From Lasiosphaeris hirsuta (taxonomy: Eukaryota; Ascomycota; Sordariomycetes; Sordariales; Lasiosphaeriaceae): a stretch of 64,000 nt of DNA. The translations under genes and the position numbers were made by a program. The notes beneath the pieces were generated by a model. It was not told the DNA's origin. It ran no database searches and saw only the letters and a list, made by a program, of their open reading frames with translations. The stretch spans positions 1,302,001 to 1,366,000 of the forward strand of contig JAUKUA010000006.1 of assembly GCA_030549175.1 (NCBI GenBank), in the 5' to 3' direction. This document shows, one piece after another, positions 33,153-44,579 of this stretch. Position 1 is the stretch's first letter, and every line of letters starts with the position of its first letter.

Positions 33153-34884
33153 TTAGAGAAAGTTGATGCCAACACCGAACTGCAAGCCTTTCCTGCTCTC
33201 CTCCCCCCTCCGCGTTACCAGCGGTAGGCTGAAATTGAGCTCAAACCGCGCCACCGGGTGCGCATACACGAGTCCAAATCCGGCTGCCGTGCTCGGCAGA
33301 CCCGTGACGAGGTCACTCACGGCCGACTGGACGCCTTTAAAAACGGCACCCGACCCATGCCCCACTAAAGATGAACTCGCCTCCGTCGACTTGCCCTTGT
33401 GCTTGAGGGCTACGAGTCGACCGCTGTTGGCAAAAAGTTGGAGGCGCAGTGGCGAATCCGCACCGAGAACCGGTAAGGGAAACAGCATGCTGATGCCACC
33501 GGCGGCAAAGACATCGCCGCCGACGGCGTCGGAGCCGTCGTGCGGACCGAGGCCGCCGATCTTGAATCCGCGCACGTCGGTGGGACCGCCGAGCTGGAAG
33601 CGGTCGTTGACGCGTGAGGGCAAGGCGGCACCTTGCAGAGAGTAGCTGAAAGGGAGAGGATAGAGAAGGCCAAGACGCAAGCCGCCGCTGAAGATGACGC
33701 CGCTTGTTCTGGGACCGGGAAGGGTTTTGTTGAGCTCGAACTCAGTCTTGGAGAAGGATACGTCACCCTGGAGGGGACCCCAACCGGCTAGCTCGGTGGT
33801 AATGCGAAGTTGGTGACCGCTCTGTGGTAGCGAGTGGATGCCGCTGCGGTCGAAGCGATCGCGGATGTATGAGTAGCCGAGCGAGTTTTTGACCGAGTCG
33901 CCTGCGTCGTGGCGAATCGTGGGCGAGGCCTGGGCAGTGAGCCCCGTGAGCTGACGCCAGATGCTCGCAAAGGTGAAGGAGTGAGTGTCACCAGGCCGGA
34001 CCCCGGCCCAGGCCAGCTTCAGGCTGCCGCCAGTTAAGTGCTCGTCGTGCGAGGCCCAGGGCTTCTGTGCCGAGGATTTCAGCGCTTCGAGAGCTACCTG
34101 GATGTCGGGATTGCCATTGACGGGTGCCGAAAGGGTGGCGTTGTATGCGGACCGCGTGCGGGTGCCGACGCGGGCGTTGAGTGTCAATTTCTCAGCGCCA
34201 CCGAGGATGTTCCGCACCTCGGCGTTGGTATAGGCTGTGCCTTCAGAGTTACCAAAGTCGGTACCGGCGCTTAGGGCAAAGCGCCCCCGTTCCCTCACAT
34301 TGAACGAGACGTCGAGCTCGGTTCTGTTCGGGTCGAGGCCGGGCTGGGACCGAGGGGCGTCGGCAAGGAATACACGGGTGCTTTCCTCTCTAAAGATGCC
34401 TGTTATTGCAAATTGTTAGAAGGCGACGGATAGGCGGGATCATTTGCTGGGGCACACCTAGCCTGGAGAGCTTTCCGGAAGCAATGCCGATTTGAGCTGT
34501 GACATCGCCAAGCGTTGTATTTGGGTTCCTGGAGGACTCGATGATGGGATTGAATATATGGTCGAGGAGGCTCCGGCGGGTGTTTGTGGCGCCATGGAGT
34601 TCGATGCTGTGGACGGAAGCGGGGGCAAGGGCATTGTCGAGCTGGGATCGAGGTTGATCAGCGGGCGGAGCAACAACCCGAGGACGAGGGCGATGAGCTT
34701 ACGACGGTCTGGAGGCCTACGGGATCCGGTTGCGGTTCAGTGAGGGTATTCACACCGGCCTGCTTCTGCGGTCAGCCGGGAAAAATGAAGAGCGATAGGG
34801 GCAGTTGTCGGTCGTCGAGGGAAATCTGACGAGGTCAGGGAGCTTCCGGGGAAACGGATGCAATGTAGCTTCTGAAGAGGCCAT
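33153..34884 (-). CDS. sam50: SAM50/TOB55, sorting and assembly machinery beta-barrel (Omp85 family)
   Basis: Exons 34884-34831, 34765-34703, 34641-34458 and 34399-33153 give 515 aa, the usual fungal length. A short N-terminal POTRA-like region precedes a 16-strand Omp85 barrel rich in alternating Gly and aromatic residues. LGGPTDVRGF is the conserved VRGF/Y motif of the barrel interior loop. The chain ends GLQFGVGINFL, a clear mitochondrial beta-signal. SAM50 inserts beta-barrel precursors such as porin and Tom40 into the mitochondrial outer membrane. Exons 2-4 are well supported. The first exon (18 codons, donor GTCAGA) is a best guess chosen because it supplies an in-phase ATG and a 64-nt intron with a CTGAC branch site. 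Confidence 0.92.
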
Positions 34885-35570
34885 TGCAAGCTATTGCGTG
34901 CCATTGAGTGTCAATAAAAGGTAAAACACATACTCTGCTGCCGCCTGGGCTAAGTGAACTGGCCATTGGAGCTGCCTTGGGGTTGACGGGAGTAGCGGTC
35001 GCAGGCTGAGTCTGCGAGGATGCCGTGATTTTGCGATTCTGCGATTCTTAGCCCTTCCTAGTTGGGTGCTGCCGGGGAAAGGTGAGCTGGAGGTCAAGTC
35101 CATGCTGCTCTGTGGTCTCGCAGTCGGTGCCGGCTGGGGCCGACTGACCGTTGCTTAATGTGGCTCGTGTGTTCTCGTGTGGCAGTTGTGCCTCAGGTAG
35201 AAAGAGAGTGGGCTTGGTGGGCGCAGCCCACCAGCTAGATGAGTAATAATCCTGGGGCGCGTCAGGTGCTAGGGCCCCCTGGCAGAGGTTCAGCCCATCT
35301 CGTCGTCATCCACCTCTCTGCCACTTGCGCTCTGCCGCTCACTGTGCCACATCGCTCCCTCCTGAAAAGTATTTGCCCCTCAAGCCTCATTCCCACGGTC
35401 GCACTGCGGTTTCGTCGTCTTCACCACCGCTCTTTCCACTATTTTCACTCTCATTTTCTCTTCCGGTCGCCTTCGGTTCTCCTCACGACACCTCCCGTTC
35501 GCCAAACCCGTCAACCGTAACTCATAACCCAATTGCCCGTGGGCTGACGGCACACGGTACTCGGCACATC
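34885..35570. promoter_or_regulatory. Bidirectional promoter region between sam50 and ubc6
   Basis: 686 bases between two divergent start codons, with CT-rich tracts near the ubc6 start (35340-35500). No protein gene is supported. Specific factor sites cannot be named. Confidence 0.4.
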
Positions 35571-36446
35571 ATGGCCACTCGAGCAGCACAGAAGCGCGTA
35601 CGTATCCAGCAAGAATATACAGCACGCATCTACTAGAGATGGGGCCAGTTGGAGCTAACCGTATTTCTTTCGCTCTAGTTGACACGCGAGTACAAGAGCA
35701 TATCGGAAAACCCGCCCCCGTACATCACAGCGCACCCGTCCGAATCCAATATCCTCGAGTGGCACTACATCATCACAGGCCCCGAAAACACACCTTATTT
35801 TGGTGGCCAGTACTGGGGAACCTTAATATTCCCGGCCAACTATCCCTTCGCGCCTCCCGCCATCCGCATGCACACGCCCTCGGGCCGGTTCCAGCCCTCG
35901 AGTCGACTGTGTCTGTCCATCTCCGACTTCCACCCCCGATCCTTCAACCCGGCATGGGAGGTATCGACCATCCTGATTGGCCTGCTCTCGTTTATGACAT
36001 CGGAGGAGATGACGACGGGGTCCGTCTCGGCTACGGAAGCGGAGCGCAAGTTTCACGCAGCGCGTTCAAAGTGGTGGAACTCTACAGGTGGTGGTTCCCA
36101 TCTCAAAGTCGGCGGCCCTGCTGGTAAGGGCAATATCAAGGCCGGCGACGGAGGGGCCAAATTCAAGACAGAGTGGCCCGAAGTTGACCAGGAGAACTGG
36201 AAGTGGATAAGAGAAGGCAAAATAGATCCAGCAACGGGCGCCAAGGCAGACGCCGGCGGCCCATCATGCAGGCCGCAGCTCGGAATTGCCGCAGGGAGTG
36301 GGCACCAGGCACACGCTGTGGTAGATGCGGTAATCCAGCAGAGGGCTGCTGGGCAGGGCTGGCTCTTCAACAACAAACTGGTCCTGGTGGGCGGTGTTGT
36401 TTTCCTCTACGTGCTCATTGCCCGGCTTCTCGGCGAAGGGAGCTGA
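35571..36446 (+). CDS. ubc6: UBC6-type ubiquitin-conjugating enzyme, tail-anchored, ERAD
   Basis: Exons 35571-35597 and 35679-36446 give 264 aa. The first exon encodes only nine residues (MATRAAQKR). The UBC fold follows, with TGPENTPYFGGQYWG, and the active-site cysteine lies in SSRLCLSISDFHP at residue 87, the same number as in yeast Ubc6. As in other Ubc6 proteins the HPN tripeptide of ordinary E2s is missing. A Gly/Ala-rich linker leads to a single C-terminal membrane span (LVLVGGVVFLYVLIARLL), making it a tail-anchored ER protein facing the cytosol. It works with the Doa10-type ligase in ER-associated degradation. It is divergently paired with sam50. Confidence 0.96.
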
Positions 36447-37590
36447 AGGCTATGAGGCAACCTCTACATGGCCACGGTCTCACTATCCTCGGCCACGATG
36501 ACGAAGCAGTCTCATTGGACAAGTCCCACTCTAGATGCGGCCGGGACAGTGTTGGGGCAAGTACACTTGTGGAGCCCTCCGCGCTCCACTAACTGTATGG
36601 GTATGGATGGGAGGTTGAACGGAAGAGGGTTCTAGCATCGGCGTTAGGGCTTTCGGGCAAGGGATTGTGGTATCTGCAAGGTCCTTTCAGCAACCAGAAT
36701 ACGCTGGGGGGTTCTCGCATGACTAGTTTCCAGCAGAATGACATGGGAATTTGCGTATGTAACAGAGGCAGCGCTGTTCATCGAGGCTCGGTGCGCAGTA
36801 TGTATCATCACTAGAATATACTAGATACGCCGCTTTACAGCAATTCGAGCGTGTCTTGGATAGGGTGTTCTCGAGTGTCACAGATAGCATGAGCCAAACA
36901 GCTTCGCCAAGTATTGTCGCAAATGGCAGCAATAGCGAGCGGCAACCACATACAATGTGTATCGCAGCAAAAGACCACTGACTTCATCGGCGTTAGGAAA
37001 CTCGCCCTTCCCCCACGTCTCGAGCCAAAATGCAAGCCGGCCGCAGTTCGAGCTGGGGCGGATTTAGGAATTTAGGACAGCACTCGACACTCTTATCTCC
37101 TTGTTTTCAGGGCGAACAGGCTCATACCACGCTTATCTCATGATGAAGCACTTCGTCGTACCTGTCATCTTCCGACGATGGATTAATAAAGCAAAGACAG
37201 ATGACAAAGCAAGTGCGAGGCAATTGCGAGGACTTCGACTGACTCTCAGCACGCCGGGTTGAGAGATGCAGACTCTGGCCGGGCATCACCATGTGCCAAG
37301 ACATCGGCACCGCGCCGGCCTGCAACAGAGTTGCATTCTGAATGATGGCTGCTCCCAAAACACCCCCCCCCCGCTGCGGGGTAGTAGCTTTGTTCGAGGA
37401 GCCAAGGTGCAGTGACGTGCTCGCCCTCGGCCTCGGGGGGGCTTCGCGCCGAATATTTAGTTGTATGGCGTCCTTCTTTTGCTCGGGAGCCATCCTGTTC
37501 AGAATCACTGCCAAGTAGCCCCACTCATTGACGAGCTGCGAATAACACTCATACTCAGTTACACCCATCAGCCGCCGCATACAGAGCGCC
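36447..37590. other. Intergenic region between ubc6 and the aldo/keto reductase
   Basis: About 1.1 kb with no supported gene. It contains a run of ten C at about 37363-37372. Minus-strand open frames here have no protein signature. Confidence 0.5.
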
Positions 37591-38780
37591 ATGCCTGAGC
37601 TACCTCTCAGCCTCAAGGAGTCGATTGAGAGCTCGAAATGCGAGTATCGCCGTCTTGGAAACAGCGGCCTCCGTGTCTCGGTGCCTATCTTTGGGTGCAT
37701 GAGCTTTGGCGATCCGAGGACGTTGGACTGGTGCGTCATCTATCAACCCCCAGGGAATCTGCCCAAACGTGGCTAACACAACTCAACAGGGCCATTGGTG
37801 AGGATGAGGCCCTCCCCCTCCTCAAGGCCGCCTATGATAGGGGACTCAACACGTGGGACACGGCCAACGTCTACTCAAACGGCGTCTCCGAGATCATTGT
37901 CGGCAAGGCCATCAAGAAGTACAGCATCCCCCGCGAGAAGGTTATCATCCTCACCAAGTGTAACTTCGCCGTCGGCGAGACCCCCGACCTGAGGACCGTT
38001 TTCTTCCGCCCCCAGGTGGCGGCATCCAAAGACTATGTCAACAACTTTGGCCTCTCGCGCGGCGCCATCTTCAACCAGGTCGAGGCCTCGCTCAAGCGTC
38101 TCGACACCCCCTACATCGACCTGCTCCAGATCCACCGCTACGACCCCGACACGCCTCTCGAGGAGACCATGAAGGCCCTGCACGACCTCGTCCAGTCGGG
38201 CAAGGTCCGCTACATTGGCGCCAGCAGCATGTGGGGGACCCAGTTCGCCCGTCTCCAGTTCGTCGCCGAGAAGAATGGATGGACCAAGTTTGTCAGCATG
38301 CAAAACCAGTACAACCTCCTGTACCGCGAGGAAGAGCGCGAGATGAACCGCTTCTGTAACGATACCGGCGTCGGCCTCATCCCCTGGGCGCCCCTTTGCC
38401 GAGGCCATCTTGCCCGCCGGCCCGAGGCTTTCGGCTCGACGGAGCGCAGCAAGAGCGAAAAGGAGAACTCACCTGGCTCGCACGGCACAGTCGAGCCCGA
38501 CTTGACCATCATCAACCGCGTTGTGGAGCTCGCGGACAAGCATGAGTGGCCCGTACGTATTCACCACTTGGAAGTTTCTATCATTAACTAACTGGAACCA
38601 AAGATCTCCCATGTCTCCCTGGCATGGATCAACAGGCGCATCACCAGCCCCATCATTGGGTTCAGCAGCGTCCAGAGGCTGGAGGAAGCCGTCAATGCGA
38701 GGGGGAAAGTATTGACAGGCGAGGAGGAGAAATATCTTGAGGAGTTGTACCAACCCAAGGCGATCACCGGTCATGTTTAA
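37591..38780 (+). CDS. Aldo/keto reductase (fungal, voltage-gated K+ channel beta-like clade)
   Basis: Exons 37591-37730, 37790-38552 and 38604-38780 give 359 aa. The catalytic tetrad is visible: Asp70 and Tyr75 in [10 protein letters not shown], Lys103 in LTKCNF and His162 in QIHRYDP. The (alpha/beta)8 barrel continues with [26 protein letters not shown] and the cofactor-binding [16 protein letters not shown] near the end. It should reduce aldehydes or ketones with NADPH in the cytosol. The substrate is unknown, and nothing nearby points to a dedicated pathway. Both introns (59 and 51 nt) are GT-AG and phase-consistent; an internal stop after the second donor confirms that intron is removed. 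Confidence 0.94.
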
Positions 38781-38933
38781 ATCCCAGCCACGACCTGTTA
38801 AAGCAAGTCTTAACTACAGAAATCTAAGCTGAGTCAGGCTAAGCCTAAAAAGCCTTTAAAAAAAAGAAGAGAAAAAAAGGGGCGAATTGAAAGGCTCGGG
38901 ATGGACTGATACTTTGATTTCCTTGATATCCCT

Positions 38934-41567
38934 TCACTGTCTCACAAACTTCCATGGCAATAAACCTCCAGGTTCGCTTTCAGCGCCCTCGATACGTATC
39001 TGGACCGCCTTCTCCCCAGGAATGATATCGAACCCATTATCACTGACCTTGACCCCTTGCCTCTCCGAAAACACAAAGCCTTTCACCGGCTTCTCAGCCG
39101 AGAGCTCGAATAAATTCTGGCCAAGCGACTTGACTTGAATGCCTCGGTCAGCAAAGTCGAGATACTTGATCGGATCCGGCCAAGAGGTGTCGCTGCTGAC
39201 TTGCTCCCCTTCGACCCAAAGCGACGCGTGTATGACAAAGTGTTCAGCATCTTTTGCTGGCACGTCAGTTTCAAACTTGAACCCGACCAGGACCTCTGTG
39301 CAAGCATTCGGCTCGATGACAACCTCATTCTCCAGCCTCTCCTTGACATCTCTCCCCGTCTTGACCGACACAAACCTCACCACAACCCTCCCCTCTACCC
39401 TCTCCAACCTCGAATTCGCAACCCACACATCAAACTCGACATCCGTCAGCGCCTCCCGGGGGTCCACATGCCCGGTATCCCTCTTCCACAACGCATCCGC
39501 CGGCCGCGCCGTCCAGTCATGAAACTTCCTCGCCACACCCACCGCCAGCGGCTTCATCGCCCTGCGGATCGTATACCACGCGGGCTTCTTGACCATGAAG
39601 TAATCTACGACCGCCCACGACACCGTTGGCCAGCAATCATTCAACTGCCACACCAACACCCCGCCACACGCCCTCTCCCCGGCCCGCCCCCACCGCCTCC
39701 GCCAGCCCTTGTACGCCCACGCCACCGCGTCTGCCTGCATCACCTGCGTCAGGTGGGCGAACCCCGCGAGGTCCGCCGGCACGCGGAAGTTCTCGCCTAG
39801 GTACGTCAGCATGCGGCGCTCGTACCCGACCGCCTTGTTGTTGAAGTCGAGCACCTGGCTGCCCGGGAAGCGCTGCGCCGGGTTGCTGATGAGCCGGTGC
39901 AGCGTGTCCAGGTGCGGATACGCCTCCATACCGAACTCGCTGACGAAGCGGCCGCCCATATCCGGCAGCCGCTGGTACGGCGCTGTGGTGCCGTGCCAGA
40001 CGTTCCACTGGTGCACGTCGCCGACAGTGGCGTCGACGGCTAGGGTCGGCGAGGTCCCCGTGCCCCAGGGGGATCCTGGGTGGTACGGTATTACTGAGGA
40101 TTCCGAAGCTAGGATAGTTGGGAGGAGGTGTTCGTAGATGTAGCGGGCTGGGAAGTTGGTCTGGAGCCACGAGGCCGGGTCTTTGTCGGGGAAGTTGTAT
40201 TCGAGTTTATAGCGCTCGATGAGCTGGTAGTCCTCGTTGTTGCCGCACCAGAGCACGAGGGAGGGGTGGTGGCGGAGGCGGCGGATGTTTTGGCGGGCTT
40301 CGGTGGTGATGGAGGTTAGGAAAGACGGGTAGGTCGGGTACGAGGCGCAGGCGAACATGAAGTCTTGCCAGACTAGGATGCCGAGTGAGTCACAGGCCGT
40401 GTAGAAGGCCGAGGACTCGTAAATACCGCCGCCCCAGATGCGGATCATGCTCTGGTTGCCGTCAGCGAGCAGTTGGATCCAATCCTGGTACCGCTGGGGC
40501 GTGATTCGTGGCAAGAAGCTGTCGGCGGGAATCCAACAGGAGCCTCCAATGAATATATCGACGCCATTGACCCGGAAGTAAAAGGACTGGCCTATGGTGT
40601 CTTTTTCCTGGACCAACTCAGTGCGGCGGAGGCCGACTGTTTGCCGCTCTTCAGCCAGACAGGTCGATCCGTCACCATCAGCACTCATGACTCGCACCCG
40701 GAGCTCGTAGAGATTCTGGGAGCCGTAACCTCGCGGCCACCACAGCTTTGCTCCGGGGATTTTTGTGGAAGCGGGTTGGTAGATCCAGGCTGCCGTGCCC
40801 TGTGCTTCGTTGGAGACCACCTCCTCGAAGCTCACAATCGTCTCGCCCGCAAAGAAAAAGTCTGCGGTAACCCGGCACGCCAAACCGGTAATCTCTGCAA
40901 AGAGATTGACCTCCACCACCGGACTCGGTCCCGTCAAGTCCAACTCGTAATCCAACTTCACATTCTGAATCCGGTTGGCATACGTCTCAAGCCGCACGGG
41001 TTTCCACGGCCCGCAGGTCAACAGAATCGGACCCCAATCCCAGCCCCAGTGGCATTGTCCTTTGCGGACAGGCCCCCTACTGACTTCGGTCTGGTGCACT
41101 ATAAAGTTGTGTTCCGGGTGCGCCTTGACCAGCTCGAGACCATGGCGACGCGCGGGCTCAAAGATGATCTCTAGGGTGTTGGCAGTGTTAGAGTTGAGCA
41201 AGTGCTTGACAGCAACGCGGTGCTCAATGAACATATTTTCTGACTTGAGGATGGTCTCGCCGTTGAGGATCACGGTTGCAAAGGTGTCGAGGCCCTCAAA
41301 CACCAGGTCAACCTCGACGCCGGATACTTTCGCCCCGTTGTGGGTGGCCGTTTCCGGGATGGGGACCTCCGTCCGGTAATGCCACGTCTCTTCGGCCACC
41401 CAAGCGACGTCCAGCTCGTTGAGGTCGACAAAAGGATCTGGTATCATGTTGTGTCTCAGCAACTCGGTGTGCACCTCGCTGGGGACCTGTGCGGAGCGCC
41501 ATATCGAGTCGTTGGAACTCTTGAATTCCCAGCCGGCGCTGAGGGCCTGGACTGTGTACCGCGCCAT
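38934..41567 (-). CDS. Beta-mannosidase, glycoside hydrolase family 2, intracellular type
   Basis: Single exon, 877 aa from the ATG at 41567. The start MARYTVQAL lacks a signal peptide, which places it with the B-type (cytosolic) fungal beta-mannosidases rather than the secreted A type. Order: GH2 sugar-binding domain, with the conserved CHWGWDWGP around residue 170-180; immunoglobulin-like domain; and TIM barrel. The acid/base Glu445 is in WCGNNED and the nucleophile Glu544 is in GRFVSEFGMEAYP. The motif WQLNDCWPTVSWAVVD follows. A C-terminal beta-sandwich completes it. It removes terminal beta-mannose from manno-oligosaccharides, including products of N-glycan and mannan breakdown. Strong GC3 bias and absence of introns over 2.6 kb are notable but not abnormal. 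Confidence 0.96.
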   Translation of the reverse strand: MARYTVQALSAGWEFKSSNDSIWRSAQVPSEVHTELLRHNMIPDPFVDLNELDVAWVAEETWHYRTEVPIPETATHNGAKVSGVEVDLVFEGLDTFATVILNGETILKSENMFIEHRVAVKHLLNSNTANTLEIIFEPARRHGLELVKAHPEHNFIVHQTEVSRGPVRKGQCHWGWDWGPILLTCGPWKPVRLETYANRIQNVKLDYELDLTGPSPVVEVNLFAEITGLACRVTADFFFAGETIVSFEEVVSNEAQGTAAWIYQPASTKIPGAKLWWPRGYGSQNLYELRVRVMSADGDGSTCLAEERQTVGLRRTELVQEKDTIGQSFYFRVNGVDIFIGGSCWIPADSFLPRITPQRYQDWIQLLADGNQSMIRIWGGGIYESSAFYTACDSLGILVWQDFMFACASYPTYPSFLTSITTEARQNIRRLRHHPSLVLWCGNNEDYQLIERYKLEYNFPDKDPASWLQTNFPARYIYEHLLPTILASESSVIPYHPGSPWGTGTSPTLAVDATVGDVHQWNVWHGTTAPYQRLPDMGGRFVSEFGMEAYPHLDTLHRLISNPAQRFPGSQVLDFNNKAVGYERRMLTYLGENFRVPADLAGFAHLTQVMQADAVAWAYKGWRRRWGRAGERACGGVLVWQLNDCWPTVSWAVVDYFMVKKPAWYTIRRAMKPLAVGVARKFHDWTARPADALWKRDTGHVDPREALTDVEFDVWVANSRLERVEGRVVVRFVSVKTGRDVKERLENEVVIEPNACTEVLVGFKFETDVPAKDAEHFVIHASLWVEGEQVSSDTSWPDPIKYLDFADRGIQVKSLGQNLFELSAEKPVKGFVFSERQGVKVSDNGFDIIPGEKAVQIRIEGAESEPGGLLPWKFVRQ

Positions 41568-42426
41568 GGTCAAAGGCAGCTACAATGGCTAGATTCGACG
41601 AAAGAGACAAGGTGAGCAAGAGAGCGCGCCCGCCTCAACATCCCTTCCAAGTTGTGGTTGTTAGCTTGGGCAGTCTCTTGGCCCCTCCGAGGATCGCAGT
41701 TAAAATGCGGGGGCCGCTGAAGCCAATGAGGTGCACATCTCTTTAGTATGATATCCACTACCTACTTGACTATTCGTAATGAGATGACATAATGCAGAAG
41801 ATGACAACAGCGCGATGCTAAAAGAGCTACGGGTGACAAATATTTGATAAGTTGTCTACGAGGCGAGTCCAAACCGGCCTGTGATAGTGGTGCCGCTCCA
41901 TGGGCCGAATCGAAATTCGGGACCGATGGAGACAGCGCAGGACAGGAGAGACACATGTAAACGGCGACTGGAACACCCATGTTTAAATGCAGGAATTGAA
42001 TGCGGGGAATCTATGTACATGAAAACACCAAGGCAAAGAAGCCATCCCAAACCCTTCATTAGTGCCGATGACAGCGAGTCCCCCGCCGCTCTGCTTCGTT
42101 GAGTCTATCTCTTTCCAGTGATCTAGAGCGCATGCAAACCAGCTACCCCCCAATTGTTGCAGAAGAAGATGAGAACGTAGGATGCAAAGGTTGTAGAGAA
42201 AAGAGACCATGACTGCCAGTCTAGGGGAGGTAGGCAAAATGTGTAAAGAGGCAGCAGAATACAGGGTGAAAGTAAGACATGTTGGGGAATCGAAGGGTAT
42301 AAGTGAGTCGTGACAAGCAACGAGTCTAAAGCAAAAAAAAAAAAAAAAAAAGTCCAGATGCGTCAAGTGGCTTTCAAAGGACACGGAGCGAATTCAAAGC
42401 GAGTGGAAAGAACACAGCGCGTGACT
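41568..42426. other. Region between beta-mannosidase start and mutanase stop
   Basis: This stretch carries the beta-mannosidase 5' flank and mutanase 3' flank. No gene recognised. It contains the poly(A) tract at 42333-42351. Confidence 0.5.
42333..42351 (+). repeat. Poly(A) tract, 19 bases
   Basis: A run of 19 A just downstream of the mutanase stop (read as poly(T) in that gene's sense). It is a likely length-variable site in its 3' flank. Confidence 0.9.
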
Positions 42427-44579
42427 TCAACAGTTGGGCTGGCAGGCACCTGCCGGGCAGTAGCCACGGCCGCAGGTAAACGAACAGAGGCCACGGTATC
42501 CATCGCCGAGACCGGGTGCCGGGCATCCTCCAGCTGCCACAACTGCTTGGTTCCACGCCGGTGGCCCGGTCGAGAAACACTTGCAGGGCCCAGGCGGGCA
42601 GTATCCCAGTGCGCACGAAAACTGGCAGAGACCCGTGTAGTTGCCCGACTCTCCGTCTGCGACAGTGCCACTGTTGCATCCGTTGGCCGCCGATGTCGTT
42701 GTGGTTGCTGGTTTCGAAGTGCTCGAAGAACTGGTCGTGGGAGGTTTTGTTGTGCTAGTAGAGATGGTTGTCGACAGTAGCTTGATTGTGGAGGTGGAGG
42801 TTGAAGTGGGCTTGGAGGTTGAGCTGCGGCTGCTGGTGGGCTTGCTGGTCGAGCTGGAGCTAGATGTGGTTGTCGTGGTGGGTTTCATGGTTGAGGTAGA
42901 GCTTGAGCTGCGAGTGCTGGTGGTGGACCTTGTCGAAGAACTGCTGGAGCTGGAGCTTGACGTCGTGGTTGCTGAACCCGTGTTGGGGTTGTAGGTCGGT
43001 GTCGGACCGGCCACCAGGCCGTTCAAAGTCGGCGTTGGTGAGCAGGCGACCTTGAGGTTCGTGGTAAAGCCACCATAGCTACCACTGCCGAGCCCCTTGA
43101 AGGGCTGGAAAGGGAGGACACCGACGTAGGCGTTGAAATTATAGATACCGCAGGGGCATGTATTAGAAACGTCCCTAAGCGACGTGCCGCTCACGACCGT
43201 GGACCCTCCTCGCGAAATATAGAACGCCTGCTTGCCTACACCCATCGGAATCTTTTTCGCATAAGCACCAGCCGGGGCGTCGTAAGTGACCGGGCTCTTG
43301 TCGCCCGAAATGACCGTGACCTGGCCGGCGGTCTTCAGGAGAGATACGACAAAGACAACGTCCTCCACTGTGTCGTAACCGTTGGGCCGTCCCTTGAAGT
43401 AGTCGCCGTTTGGATTGTTGGCATCCGCCATTGTAGTGTCAGTGGCGTCGCAGTTGATGTTCTTAGGTGTCGGGCGATACCAGTAAACAAGCTGATCATC
43501 GGTGATGTAGTTGTTGACCGTAGTTGCTCCTGCCTTGAAAGCAGCAATGAACGGTTTTGCCATGTCGAGCCACCCATCGTGAGGCATATCGTTGACCCAC
43601 TTGGAATTTCCGTCATCGCCATGCGGCGACGACAGAGGGCCGATGTAGTGAGATTCGCCGTAGTCGTTCCACGTGATGATCTCAATGTACTGGGGACCAA
43701 GGGTCAAGATCTCATTCCATCGGTTATACCACTGTAACTCTGCGGGGAAGATCCAGTTCTTGCTGTAGGACACCTCGGGGCCGTAGTGGGTGCTGAACCA
43801 CGGTGAAACAGGGGCAATGTAGGGCTTGGAGCCGAGCCAGTTCTTGTACAGCGTATCGCCTTCATGCACCGTCAACAGCGCGCCCGGCGTCGGGGCCTTG
43901 TTCTGGCCGTTGCTGGGCCAGGCCATCCAGTTGAAAGCGGCGTCGACATTGCCGAGAGCCGACGCGTCCGTCTTATGCGGGTGGTAGTTGGGGGCCCAGA
44001 AAACATCGGCACCTGCGTTGCTCTTGACTGTTCCCACGTCCAGGCCATCGCCGACGAAGGACGAGGCAAATACCCTACTGCCAATTTTGAGCTGTGCCGG
44101 CTTGTCTTTATATTTGTTGATCCATTGACCGACGGCGGCGGCACTGCTGTAGGAGTTGAACCAGTTGAAGTCGAAGGAGATGAAGACTTTCATGCCGTTA
44201 TTGGCGGCGGACTGGTAAGCGAGGTTGAGCTGGGCTTCTGTGTAACTGTCCGTGCCAACGTTGAGGGCGAAGGCATCGATACCCAGCGCCTTTGCGCGTT
44301 TCATGTCATCATCATAGTCGGCTGCTGATGTGCGGCCAGCGACGATGCCCACCTGCAAAGTATGTGAGCAAACCGGACCGGGCAGGAGAACCAGGGGAGG
44401 CAAACCATGAAATGTGCAAAAACAAGCCTGTCACTGGCAGCTCGTGGTACTAATTCCTCCACATCCAGGGAATCAAGGGTGCCCAAGGGCATGTATGGAG
44501 CCGCTTGTGTTTGGCAAAAAAGGCCAGCCACAAAGAGGAGGGCTCCAACCCAGCGGGCCATCTGTAGAAAAGACTGCAT
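42427..44579 (-). CDS. Secreted alpha-1,3-glucanase (mutanase), GH71 with C-terminal binding modules
   Basis: Exons 44579-44406 and 44352-42427 give 699 aa. A signal peptide (residues about 1-27) is followed by a short propeptide ending near LVPRAA. The GH71 catalytic domain begins at LVFAHFMVGIVAGRTSADY-type sequence, includes GMKVFISFDFNW and runs to about residue 480. A Ser/Thr-rich linker of roughly 100 residues, surely O-glycosylated, leads to two tandem cysteine-rich modules with the shared pattern GLCxFxCxxGYCPxGxC, as in CBM24-type alpha-1,3-glucan-binding modules of Trichoderma mutanases. It should hydrolyse alpha-1,3-glucan of fungal cell walls, in autolysis, remodelling or mycoparasitism. 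The single intron has the less common donor GTTTGC; splicing joins HFM to VGIVAG in phase. Confidence 0.95.

Noticed and set aside
42641..42994. Glu/Val/Leu repeat protein on the plus strand
   Set aside because: It is the complement of the mutanase Ser/Thr linker repeats. Its regular pattern is explained by the repetitive sense codons.
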